23,592 nucleotides of DNA, from contig DIWI01000063.1 of assembly GCA_002428415.1 (NCBI GenBank), forward strand, positions 1 through 23,592, written 5' to 3'. The notes beneath the pieces are model-generated. The model made no database searches, was not told the origin of the DNA, and was given only the letters and a program-made list of their open reading frames with translations. This document shows positions 1 to 6,816 of the stretch, one piece after another (the stretch's first letter is position 1; each line of letters starts with the position of its first letter). Source of the DNA: Clostridiaceae bacterium UBA6110. GTDB taxonomy: Bacteria > Bacillota > Clostridia > Clostridiales > Clostridiaceae. The position numbers were made by a program, and so were the translations under genes.

Positions 1-905
1 ACAGCATTGACGACTGATTCGCTTGATACCGTGGCACCGCTTACCGCATCCACGGCTATTGTCTCATCCGCTATGGAAAGGTCCTTGAACTGGCTTACGA
101 AGGCTTCCTCTGAAACCCTTGTGCCAACTCCCTTTGTGTCGTTGACTTCAACGACCTCCACGCTGACTATTGTCTGCTTTGACTTGTCAATCACAACAAT
201 CACCTTGTTTGGAGCGACCTCTGTGAAGCCTTCCTCAAGGATTGCATAGCCGTTTGCAGTGACTGTGAATGTGAGGACGTCTCCGTCTTCTTTCTTGTCA
301 ACTACAGTTCCCTTGGTCTTTTCACCAAGAGTCCTGAAGATCTTGATTGATGTTCCTGCTGGCTTAGCCGGTTCAGGTGTCGACGAGCCGCCTTCTATTC
401 CCTTTACGCTGTTGAAGTGCGCCTTGGCTGCATCTATACCCTTTACTACCGCACTGGAGCTTATTGTTGCTCCTGCTATGGTCGCTATGGAATCCGATGA
501 TTTTTTGCCTACTACGCTTGCTATAAAGTCAGGCTCTCCCACCTTCATTCCGTATCCAGGAGTGTCTGCGATATCAAGTACCTTGAAGCCCTTTATTGTG
601 CCGTCATTGCCGATTCCGATAATGAAGGTTATTGGAGCTGCGAAGCCCTGGTTGGTTACCTTATAGGCATAGCCTGCATCCTTTGCCTCGTAGGCTGTTG
701 TGATGAGACCGGTTGAATCTTCTATGGTGATTTCTGCTATTTCGGAAGCGTCAGGGAACATTTCCTTGAGCGCTGTGGTGTCCTGCGAACCGGAGTTCTT
801 CTCGATTATTGGTGCAAGATAGCTGTCAGCGGCCTTTGTTATCCCTCCGGATATAAGAACCACCACAGCCAGGAATGCTGCACTGAATCCTAAACTTTTC
901 TTCAT
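1..905 (-). CDS. rnfG: Electron transport complex subunit RnfG (partial, C-terminus beyond left edge)
   Basis: Flavoprotein subunit of the Rnf complex, the membrane ferredoxin:NAD+ oxidoreductase that pumps ions in anaerobes. The window holds 301 codons from an ATG at 905; the end is off the left edge. An N-terminal membrane helix (about residues 6-23) is followed by two FMN-binding domains facing outside. The first ends in AGATISS (residues 144-150, Thr147) and the second in SGATVSS (289-295, Thr292). Both match the [S/A]GAT motif in which threonine receives covalent FMN in RnfG/NqrC proteins. Two domains in one RnfG is unusual, since the family normally has one. AAGGAG lies inside the end of rnfD and only five bases separate the two genes, so the pair is one operon. 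Family assignment is firm; FMN attachment at both threonines is inferred. Confidence 0.93.
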   Translation of the reverse strand, partial: MKKSLGFSAAFLAVVVLISGGITKAADSYLAPIIEKNSGSQDTTALKEMFPDASEIAEITIEDSTGLITTAYEAKDAGYAYKVTNQGFAAPITFIIGIGNDGTIKGFKVLDIADTPGYGMKVGEPDFIASVVGKKSSDSIATIAGATISSSAVVKGIDAAKAHFNSVKGIEGGSSTPEPAKPAGTSIKIFRTLGEKTKGTVVDKKEDGDVLTFTVTANGYAILEEGFTEVAPNKVIVVIDKSKQTIVSVEVVEVNDTKGVGTRVSEEAFVSQFKDLSIADETIAVDAVSGATVSSESVVNA

Positions 906-910
906 TTCAA

Positions 911-2401
911 TCACTCCTTGCCCAGGTCTTCGACAGCCATTCTGACTGCCTTGACTACTGATGTGGAAGACACTGTGGCAGTTGATACAGCATCGACTGT
1001 CGCTGACTTGTCCTCATATGAGAGCCCTGCGAACTGGTCGAGAAAGTTCTTCGCCTTGACCTGAGTGCCGATCCCGTTTGTATCGTTGACCTCAAGAACT
1101 GCTACGCTCTCGATCTTTTTCGTTGCCTTGTTCAGCTTTACTTCAACTATGTTAGGCTTCGCGTCAGCGTAGCCTCCCTCAGTTACCGCATAGCCCTTGG
1201 CCGACATCTTGTATGTCACGACATCGCCTTCAGCCTTCTTCTCAAGGACTTCAGGCGCATTGGAGGTCGTGTCGTTGAACAGCTTGAGACTGTCGCCTAG
1301 AGTTGCTGTAATCTCTTCAGCAGGCTCCTCAGCATTTACTGGTGTAAGCGTGCTGCCTGCCCAGACTCCTACAAGGAGTGCCAAAGCTGCCATTACTGCT
1401 ACGAATGTCTTGTTTCTGCTGATAGTCTTTATCTGCCAGCCATCTGTATACTTCTCTATGAGAGGAGTAAGCATGTTCATTATAAGGATGGAGTAAAGTA
1501 CTCCGCCTGGAAGGCTCGCCTTTGTCCTTATGAGGACTGTGAGTATTCCGCAGCCCATCGCGAATATGATCCTTCCTGCAGCTGAGGTAGGATTAGTGAC
1601 AGGGTCAGTAGCCATGAATACAGCTCCGAACACAAGTCCGCCTGCTGCGATATGGAATGCCGGGTACCAGAGTCCTGCACCGGTCATGACGCCTATTACT
1701 GTTGTGATGACAAGTACGGTTCCGATATAGAATACCGGTACTCTCCAGTCAAGGACCTTCCTGTATGCAAGTATGATTCCGACTATTATGATAAGAAGCT
1801 TGCTGGTCTCTCCTATAGCACCCTGATGGAGTCCGAGGAAAAGACCTGAAAGCCCTCCGAACTGCTGAAGGAATGACTCAACCTTTGTCGGATCTGTTAT
1901 GATCCATCCAAGCTGGCTCATCGAGCTCAGGGGAGTTGCGCCTGACACTATGTCAGCGGCCTTGGCTCCTGCGAATGAAGTCAGTATGAGTGCTCTTCCG
2001 GTAGCAGCCGGGTTGAATATGTTCTGGCCGAATCCGCCGAATATGAGCTTTCCTATGAATATTGCGAAAAACGTTCCAAGTGCCAGCGCAACAGCTGATG
2101 TGTTGATCGGCACCATTAAAGTAAGTATTATCGCTGTAACAAGCGGGAAGCTTGCCTTGATGTGCTCAGATATGTTCTTCTTCTTGATTGCAGCATACAA
2201 GGCTTCAGTGACAAGGGCAGTAACTATTGAAGTAACCATAAGTATTACTGCATGTATCGCGTAGGACGCGCCCTCAGTCATCGCATAATATGCAAGTGAG
2301 AAGGCGAATACCGCTAGTAAGCCCGTAGTGAGCTCCGCCATTATCCTTTTTGTGCTTATGTCGTCTCTGTAGTTGGGGGATGTTCTAACTGTGAATTTCA
2401 T
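911..2401 (-). CDS. rnfD: Electron transport complex subunit RnfD with extra C-terminal FMN-binding domain
   Basis: Integral membrane subunit of the Rnf complex that carries covalent FMN and takes part in ion translocation. I start at the ATG at 2401, giving 496 aa beginning MKFTVRTSPN. An in-frame GTG three codons upstream overlaps the AGGAGG itself, so it is unlikely. Residues about 20-330 form the usual multi-helix RnfD/NqrB body, with the flavinylation motif SGATPL (Thr156). The family is normally about 310-350 aa. Here another helix (about 331-350) and an FMN-binding domain (about 367-492) follow. That tail resembles the second FMN domain of RnfG next door (shared EVNDT and VDAVS..ATVSS segments), but its motif reads STAT (473-476) where SGAT is expected. 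The fusion is seen in an unbroken reading frame. What the extra domain does is unknown. Confidence 0.93.
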   Translation of the reverse strand: MKFTVRTSPNYRDDISTKRIMAELTTGLLAVFAFSLAYYAMTEGASYAIHAVILMVTSIVTALVTEALYAAIKKKNISEHIKASFPLVTAIILTLMVPINTSAVALALGTFFAIFIGKLIFGGFGQNIFNPAATGRALILTSFAGAKAADIVSGATPLSSMSQLGWIITDPTKVESFLQQFGGLSGLFLGLHQGAIGETSKLLIIIVGIILAYRKVLDWRVPVFYIGTVLVITTVIGVMTGAGLWYPAFHIAAGGLVFGAVFMATDPVTNPTSAAGRIIFAMGCGILTVLIRTKASLPGGVLYSILIMNMLTPLIEKYTDGWQIKTISRNKTFVAVMAALALLVGVWAGSTLTPVNAEEPAEEITATLGDSLKLFNDTTSNAPEVLEKKAEGDVVTYKMSAKGYAVTEGGYADAKPNIVEVKLNKATKKIESVAVLEVNDTNGIGTQVKAKNFLDQFAGLSYEDKSATVDAVSTATVSSTSVVKAVRMAVEDLGKE

Positions 2402-2413
2402 GCCTCTCACCTC

Positions 2414-3721
2414 CTATTTCTTAGTTGCTGCCAAAAGCAGCTTCTTAGCCTTTCTGACATTCTCAGTAACCTCGATCTTGGATGGGCACACATAGGTGCA
2501 CATTCCGCATTCGATGCACTGGTCAGCCCTCAGCTTCTGTATGAGCGCAACATTGCCTGTCTTCTCGGCATTGTTTATCCTTACTGGAAGGATGCCTGCA
2601 GGACATGAGTCGTTGCACTTTCCGCATCGGAGGCATGGAATGGTGTCTATCGGCTTTGCTTCAAGTATTGTTATCGCATTGGATGAAGCTGTTATAACGA
2701 ACTCGTCAGACTTAATCGCCTTACCCATCATAGGTCCGCCTGCGATCACGATGGCATCTGCTTTGGAATATCCGCCAATCTGGTCCATGATCTCACTGAC
2801 CCTGACTCCGACAGGAACCTTTACATTCACGGGATTCTTTATGGCGTCTCCGCTGAATGTGACAGTCTTCTCGACGATACCTATACCCTTAGTAAGGGCT
2901 TCAGCAAATGCGATTGCAGTAGTGGCGTTATTGACAACTACTCCAAGCTCGCCAGGAAGCTTGTCATACCTTTCCTTGAAGACCTCGAATACGAGGGTCC
3001 TCTCCCAGCCCATTGGGTACATATCAGGAACAGGCCTTATCTTTATGTTAGGCTCATCCTTGACTCTAAGCTGAAGCTTTTCTATGAGCTCCTTCTTCGT
3101 CTCCTTGATAGCAATGATGGCATCCTTGGCGGAAGCCGCCTTGATGAAGGCCTTCACTCCAAGCAAAAGGAGGTCAAGGTTGTCTTCAGTGTTCCTGTAG
3201 TCCGCAGTTATGTAAGGCTCGCACTCGACAGCATTGATGAGGATTGTAAGCGCATCCTTCATGTACTTCGTGTCCACGCCCTTTGCAAACTTGTATTTGA
3301 TGTAGGCAGGGAAACCAGCTCCGCCGCAGCCGACTATTCCGGCATTCATCATGAAGGTGACAAGCTCATCCCTTGTCATTTCCTCGTAGTTAGCAGGCTC
3401 GAATGATTTTACTCTCTCGTACTTTCCGTCATTCTCTATTACCAGGTGGTCCGCTGTACCGCCACCGGCATGGACCATATGCTCCACTCCCCTGACCGTT
3501 CCGGAAACAGAAGAGAATATAGGAACAATGAAGTGGTCGTTTCTTTTAGCAATCATAGTTCCGACCTTGACCTGCTCACCGGGCTGTGCAATTATCTCGG
3601 TGCAGTTCATGAGGGGAATGTAAACCAATGCCCCAGCCTTGATATCTATGACTTCGCTGTGGTTCGTCAATTCCTTGTGGCCATTCAGATGCTTCATCAT
3701 CGGCCCAATAAATATTGACAT
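2414..3721 (-). CDS. rnfC: Electron transport complex subunit RnfC
   Basis: Peripheral cytoplasmic subunit of the Rnf complex that links NAD(H) to the membrane subunits through FMN and iron-sulfur clusters. The protein is 435 aa from the ATG at 3721 (MSIFIG); a GTG seven codons upstream is the alternative start. It has the GCGGAGFP glycine-rich nucleotide/FMN-binding loop (about 131-138). It also has two CxxCxxCxxxC ferredoxin motifs, Cys363/366/369/373 followed by Pro and Cys402/405/408/412 followed by Pro, which would hold two 4Fe-4S clusters. The N-terminus lacks the GG[IV]HP segment usual in RnfC and reads FIGPMMKHLNG instead. It is the first gene of the operon, with an extended -10 promoter about 100 bases upstream, and twelve bases separate it from rnfD. 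Confidence 0.95.
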   Translation of the reverse strand: MSIFIGPMMKHLNGHKELTNHSEVIDIKAGALVYIPLMNCTEIIAQPGEQVKVGTMIAKRNDHFIVPIFSSVSGTVRGVEHMVHAGGGTADHLVIENDGKYERVKSFEPANYEEMTRDELVTFMMNAGIVGCGGAGFPAYIKYKFAKGVDTKYMKDALTILINAVECEPYITADYRNTEDNLDLLLLGVKAFIKAASAKDAIIAIKETKKELIEKLQLRVKDEPNIKIRPVPDMYPMGWERTLVFEVFKERYDKLPGELGVVVNNATTAIAFAEALTKGIGIVEKTVTFSGDAIKNPVNVKVPVGVRVSEIMDQIGGYSKADAIVIAGGPMMGKAIKSDEFVITASSNAITILEAKPIDTIPCLRCGKCNDSCPAGILPVRINNAEKTGNVALIQKLRADQCIECGMCTYVCPSKIEVTENVRKAKKLLLAATKK

Positions 3722-3816
3722 CCTGTTCACCCAACCTTTCACAATTTGTTAAAATTCTGATTAAAAATGAACCCCATCAAGAGGATTTTGTATCATTCTT
3801 ATTCACTTTCCGAATA

Positions 3817-3825
3817 ATTATATCA
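3817..3825 (-). promoter_or_regulatory. Extended -10 promoter of the rnf operon
   Basis: The minus strand reads TGATATAAT, a perfect -10 with the TGn extension. No good -35 lies 16-18 bases upstream, as is common for extended -10 promoters. It is placed about 95 bases before the rnfC start. Confidence 0.6.
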
Positions 3826-3898
3826 TGAAACCAAATTTGTGGGATATATAAAAAAGGTTTTTGACTCAACTTTAACGTAAAATAGTCATGTTTCGTTT

Positions 3899-3957
3899 CT
3901 GATAAGGTTTTACAGGCATATGTAAAGGATATTTTTCGTTAATGATTAGTTTATCAG
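3899..3957. repeat. Nested inverted repeats upstream of the rnf promoter
   Basis: CTGATAA (3899-3905) pairs with TTATCAG (3951-3957). Inside lies TTTACA-N6-TGTAAA (3909-3926), an 18-bp dyad of the size of a dimeric repressor or activator site. The location, upstream of the rnf -10, suits a regulatory site, but I do not recognise a specific regulator. Confidence 0.35.
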
Positions 3958-3996
3958 TAACCTAAACCATCGTTACAAATATAGCCTTTAGTGCGC

Positions 3997-4019
3997 AAAA
4001 AGACGGAGGTTACCCTCCG
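3997..4019 (-). terminator. Rho-independent terminator of the ispF-nitroreductase-lipoprotein cluster
   Basis: On the minus strand CGGAGG-GTAA-CCTCCG forms a 6-bp stem with a tetraloop, followed by TCTTTTT. It lies about 20 bases after the stop codon at 4041. Confidence 0.85.
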
Positions 4020-4040
4020 CCAAATATTCATTCTATGGCT

Positions 4041-4562
4041 TTAAAGCACGAAATCAATCCCCACAGGCTTTGAATGTTCGTTCATGTATATTAGCAAGAA
4101 GGCTTCTGTTCCTTCCCTTATCCCAAATGACAGGACCTCGTCCAAAGCCTCGCCAGGTCTTACAAGCGCGTTGTCGTCTGCACCTGCAGTGCTTTCAATT
4201 TCTTCAAACATGTCGAAGTCTGAATCCTGCCTCTGAAAATGCTGCTTTCTGTAGATATACGGCTTCACTCCCTTGTTTTCGAGCCTTAGCCATATCCTGA
4301 ACATGGAATCAATCTCACCCGGTTCTTTAACCAGCTCTGTTCCTGTAACAGTGACATGGATGTCGCCGCATACGGCCTCCTCATCCTGCCTGAAGACTTT
4401 TGCAAGAGGTATTCCTATCCTCACTGCGTCCCTTGTCCTTTCAGGCGACTCCTTTATGGACTCACCCTTCCTGTATCGTATGACGCATCCTGTAGCCAGC
4501 GCAGCAATGGCTGCTCCTGCAGCGAAAGAAAAAATCACCTTGCATTTATTCAACCTTCTCAT
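4041..4562 (-). CDS. Putative lipoprotein, DUF4352-like C-terminal domain
   Basis: A 173-aa exported protein of unknown function. A basic N-terminus (MRRLNKCK) is followed by a hydrophobic stretch and a lipobox-like ATGC at residues 23-26, so it is probably a lipoprotein or membrane-anchored by its N-terminus. The rest (about 65-173) looks like one beta-rich domain: the order VTVTGTEL, then RIWLRLENKG, then a late LVRPGE.LDEVLSFGI is reminiscent of DUF4352 immunoglobulin-like domains. That match is from memory and weak. Its ATG overlaps the stop of the nitroreductase gene as TGATG, so the two are translationally coupled and probably work together. A strong terminator follows. Confidence 0.7.
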   Translation of the reverse strand: MRRLNKCKVIFSFAAGAAIAALATGCVIRYRKGESIKESPERTRDAVRIGIPLAKVFRQDEEAVCGDIHVTVTGTELVKEPGEIDSMFRIWLRLENKGVKPYIYRKQHFQRQDSDFDMFEEIESTAGADDNALVRPGEALDEVLSFGIREGTEAFLLIYMNEHSKPVGIDFVL

Positions 4563-5380
4563 CAGCTTCTGGTCTCCTTCCTTGCCGAATGTCCCTTCAG
4601 CTCGATGGTAACTACATATTCCGCTTCATGGTACTCAATTGGCTCGCTCTTCAGGCTGAACTTCAGTCCCTTGTGCCTGATGGCTATTACCATATGGGCC
4701 AGCGCAATACCAATGTCGATCTTGTTGTTTGACTTCAGAAGGGCATTCTTTATGAATCCCATCCTTGCCCTGAAAAGGTGTATCCTCTCATCCTCGATGA
4801 CGAATCTCCACGGCTGCGTATTCATGTAAGATGGCGAAAGCCTTGCGGCATCAAATATGTCCTTGTACTTCCTTTTTACAAGACCCATAAGTACCAGGTC
4901 TGAAAGCGGCTTTCTCTTATGGTACCTTGGTGCGGCATAAAGCTCCTCCGGAACCTCAGGTGGTCCGAAAGCGATGGCTGCCACAAGCAGCATATCCTCT
5001 TTAAGCTCGGCAATGCCTTCAAGGTCCTCGGCAGATAATCCCCCTGCAGTTATGCAGGTTGCTATACCAAGGTTGTTTATTGCAAGGACAAGGTGCTCCA
5101 GAGAATAGCCAGCAGCCTGCCGGAAGCCAGGCTTTTTTCCTGCAGCTATTATGATATAGTGCGGCGACTTGACCTTTCCGTACGTGCCGAGTATACCGCT
5201 CATCCTGCCATAGAGCTTTTCTCCGTCCTCTACTATCAGAAATTCGACAGGCAGGCTTTCAAAGAGCTTCGGAGCCCGGTCCGCCTCTTTCCTCACCCTA
5301 TCCATGGCGTCAGCACTAAGAGGCTCCATAAGGAACCTTCTTGTCGACTTTCTCTTCATTATGTTCTCATACAAATCCAT
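4562..5380 (-). CDS. Nitroreductase-like flavoprotein (TM1586-type)
   Basis: A 272-aa protein of the nitroreductase superfamily, probably an FMN-dependent oxidoreductase of unknown substrate. The N-terminal RKSTRRF (residues 10-16) is the classical phosphate-binding start of nitroreductases. ARLSPSYMNTQPWRF (about 179-193) repeats the substrate/FMN-site pattern A..SPS..N.QPW in the second half, and GIATCITAG lies in between. The internally duplicated arrangement, longer than a single-domain nitroreductase, matches the putative TM nitroreductase family (TM1586). A ribosome site GAGGTG precedes the ATG and a TGGTATAAT promoter lies in the 61-bp gap after ispF. The last base of its stop codon is the first base of the lipoprotein start. 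Confidence 0.85.
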   Translation of the reverse strand: MDLYENIMKRKSTRRFLMEPLSADAMDRVRKEADRAPKLFESLPVEFLIVEDGEKLYGRMSGILGTYGKVKSPHYIIIAAGKKPGFRQAAGYSLEHLVLAINNLGIATCITAGGLSAEDLEGIAELKEDMLLVAAIAFGPPEVPEELYAAPRYHKRKPLSDLVLMGLVKRKYKDIFDAARLSPSYMNTQPWRFVIEDERIHLFRARMGFIKNALLKSNNKIDIGIALAHMVIAIRHKGLKFSLKSEPIEYHEAEYVVTIELKGHSARKETRS

Positions 5381-5414
5381 GGACCCACCTCGCAGACAGT
5401 TGACACTCTAATTC

Positions 5415-5423
5415 ATTATACCA
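5415..5423 (-). promoter_or_regulatory. Extended -10 promoter of the nitroreductase gene
   Basis: The minus strand reads TGGTATAAT in the short gap between ispF and the nitroreductase gene. The -35 is poor. The start codon is about 35 bases downstream. Confidence 0.55.
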
Positions 5424-5441
5424 AAACAATCGGGAAAATTC

Positions 5442-5918
5442 CTACCTGACCCTATCGATCAGGGCTACAGCCTGGGAAGATATCCCAAGAAGCGCGCCTG
5501 TGAATCCAAGACCTTCTTCTGTAGTCGCCTTGATGTTGATATCAGCCTCATCCATGCCAAGGACCTCAGCAACCCTTGACTTCATCTGAGGGATGAACGG
5601 AGCCATCTTCGGCCTCTGGGCTATGATGACGCAGTCTATGTTGATCACACTGTATCCGTCATCTTCAAGCATCCTTTTCACATATGAAAGCAGTCCCATG
5701 CTGTCAGCTCCCTTGAACCTCTCGTCAGTGTCCGGGAAATGCTTTCCTATGTCCCCTTTTCCGAGAGCTCCTATAAGCGCATCCATAATTGCATGCACAA
5801 GCACGTCAGCATCTGAATGCCCGAGAAGACCTGTCTCGTGGGGTATCCTGACTCCTCCGATTATGAGGTCCCTGCCTTCAACCAGCCTGTGCACGTCATA
5901 TCCCATTCCTATCCTCAT
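5442..5918 (-). CDS. ispF: 2-C-methyl-D-erythritol 2,4-cyclodiphosphate synthase
   Basis: Fifth enzyme of the MEP (non-mevalonate) isoprenoid pathway. It cyclises CDP-ME 2-phosphate to ME-2,4-cyclodiphosphate with release of CMP, as a zinc-dependent homotrimer in the cytoplasm. I start at the ATG at 5918 (MRIGMGYDVH, 158 aa, the usual length) because GGAGG sits eight bases before it; upstream in-frame codons lie outside the conserved region. Family marks are DVH at residues 8-10 (metal ligands), GHSDAD, FPDTD and the C-terminal TTEEGLGFTG. It lies divergent from the sortase gene, with its promoter about 35 bp upstream. No ispD is in the window. Confidence 0.97.
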   Translation of the reverse strand: MRIGMGYDVHRLVEGRDLIIGGVRIPHETGLLGHSDADVLVHAIMDALIGALGKGDIGKHFPDTDERFKGADSMGLLSYVKRMLEDDGYSVINIDCVIIAQRPKMAPFIPQMKSRVAEVLGMDEADINIKATTEEGLGFTGALLGISSQAVALIDRVR

Positions 5919-5952
5919 GGTAAAATCCTCCAAAATCATCTTCATAAACAAT

Positions 5953-5961
5953 ATTATATCA
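5953..5961 (-). promoter_or_regulatory. Extended -10 promoter of ispF
   Basis: The minus strand reads TGATATAAT, 34 bases before the ispF ATG. No clear -35. Confidence 0.55.
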
Positions 5962-6009
5962 TCGTTCATGATTCTTTACTGTTTTGTCGCAAATTGACCT
6001 CCTTGTATC

Positions 6010-6018
6010 TGATATAAT
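6010..6018 (+). promoter_or_regulatory. Extended -10 promoter of the sortase gene
   Basis: TGATATAAT on the plus strand, 54 bases before the sortase ATG. A TTGACC at 5994-5999 is only 13 bases upstream, too close for a standard -35. The site is back-to-back with the ispF promoter. Confidence 0.5.
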
Positions 6019-6072
6019 TGTATAAAAGGCGGGAGTTGGAAAAATCATGCTCCTGTGAAGGAATGATTGAAT

Positions 6073-6777
6073 ATGAAGAGAATAATAGGCGCTTTGCTTA
6101 TCCTTATCGGACTTGGCACAGTATCCTACACCATGTATATGAGATATCAGGCGGACAAGGCAAATGAAATCCTTATTGCAAGATTCGAGGAAAGCCTGAT
6201 TGACCTTGATGAGCTGCCTGGAGGGACTGATTCTGCAACTGACACTCCTGAACTTCCTGGCGATCCAACAGAGGTAGTGCTTCCAGGCGACCCCTCTGCT
6301 GAGGAGCCTGTTCCCACCTCCCCTTCAGCTCCGGTGAAGACAGCCGAGGAGCTTCAGAAGGAACGTGAGGATGTAGTTAACAATGCAATAAAGAACCTGA
6401 AGGTTATCGGACTCATTTCCATACCAAGGATAGGTGTGTACGGTCCTATAGTCGAGGGTATAGGCGACAAGTCCCTTAGGTATGCGGTAGGCCATTTTGA
6501 AGGTACCGGACTCCCAGGAAGCGGAAACTTCGCACTTGCATCACACAGGAACTACACGTACGCGCACTATTTCAGGGACATCCACAAGCTGAAGGTTGGA
6601 GACGAGATCAAGATCAAGACCAAGACAAAGGAATATACCTATGTGGTGACCGGAACCAAGATCGTGCTTCCAACTGCCATGGAGGTCCTGAACCACACTG
6701 ACAATTCAACCATAACTCTCGTCACGTGCACCGTAGACAGCACCAAACGCGTGATAGTGTTCGGGAAACTGAAATAA
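6073..6777 (+). CDS. Class D-like sortase
   Basis: Cysteine transpeptidase at the outer membrane face, which cleaves sorting signals and attaches surface proteins. I start at the ATG at 6073 (234 aa); AAGGA lies ten bases upstream, and an in-frame TTG at 6067 is the alternative. An N-terminal signal anchor (about 3-22) is followed by an acidic, proline-rich linker (about 45-90) containing two LPGDP repeats, then the catalytic domain (about 105-234). Catalytic residues are His158 in ASHRNY, Cys219 in LVTCT and Arg226 in TKRVIVFG. The single N-terminal anchor and short domain fit class D better than class B or C. No protein with a sorting signal is coded in the window, so its substrate is elsewhere. 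Confidence 0.92.
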   Translation: MKRIIGALLILIGLGTVSYTMYMRYQADKANEILIARFEESLIDLDELPGGTDSATDTPELPGDPTEVVLPGDPSAEEPVPTSPSAPVKTAEELQKEREDVVNNAIKNLKVIGLISIPRIGVYGPIVEGIGDKSLRYAVGHFEGTGLPGSGNFALASHRNYTYAHYFRDIHKLKVGDEIKIKTKTKEYTYVVTGTKIVLPTAMEVLNHTDNSTITLVTCTVDSTKRVIVFGKLK

Positions 6778-6805
6778 CGGGGCCATAAGGGCCTCGTTCC
6801 TTTTT
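6778..6805 (+). terminator. Terminator-like hairpin between sortase and rtcB
   Basis: CGGGGCC-ATAAG-GGCCTCG is a 7-bp stem with one G-U pair, followed by TTCCTTTTT. It starts right after the sortase stop and its T tract touches the rtcB ribosome site, so it may limit rather than stop read-through into rtcB. Confidence 0.7.
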
Positions 6806-6816
6806 GGGAGGAAACC

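Larger units (their letters stand above)
3722..3995. other. Intergenic region upstream of rnfC
   Basis: AT-rich, with no convincing reading frame. It contains the rnfC promoter (3817-3825) and, about 80-135 bp further upstream, nested inverted repeats (3899-3957). I see no riboswitch consensus in it. Confidence 0.6.

Noticed and set aside
259..666. Open frame on plus opposite rnfG.
   Set aside because: The minus frame clearly codes RnfG with FMN motifs; the plus frame is a shadow without a ribosome site.
6240..6310. LPGDP repeats in the sortase linker as possible self-sorting signals.
   Set aside because: They lack the Thr/Ala and following hydrophobic-plus-basic tail of a sorting signal; an acidic proline-rich spacer is the simpler reading.
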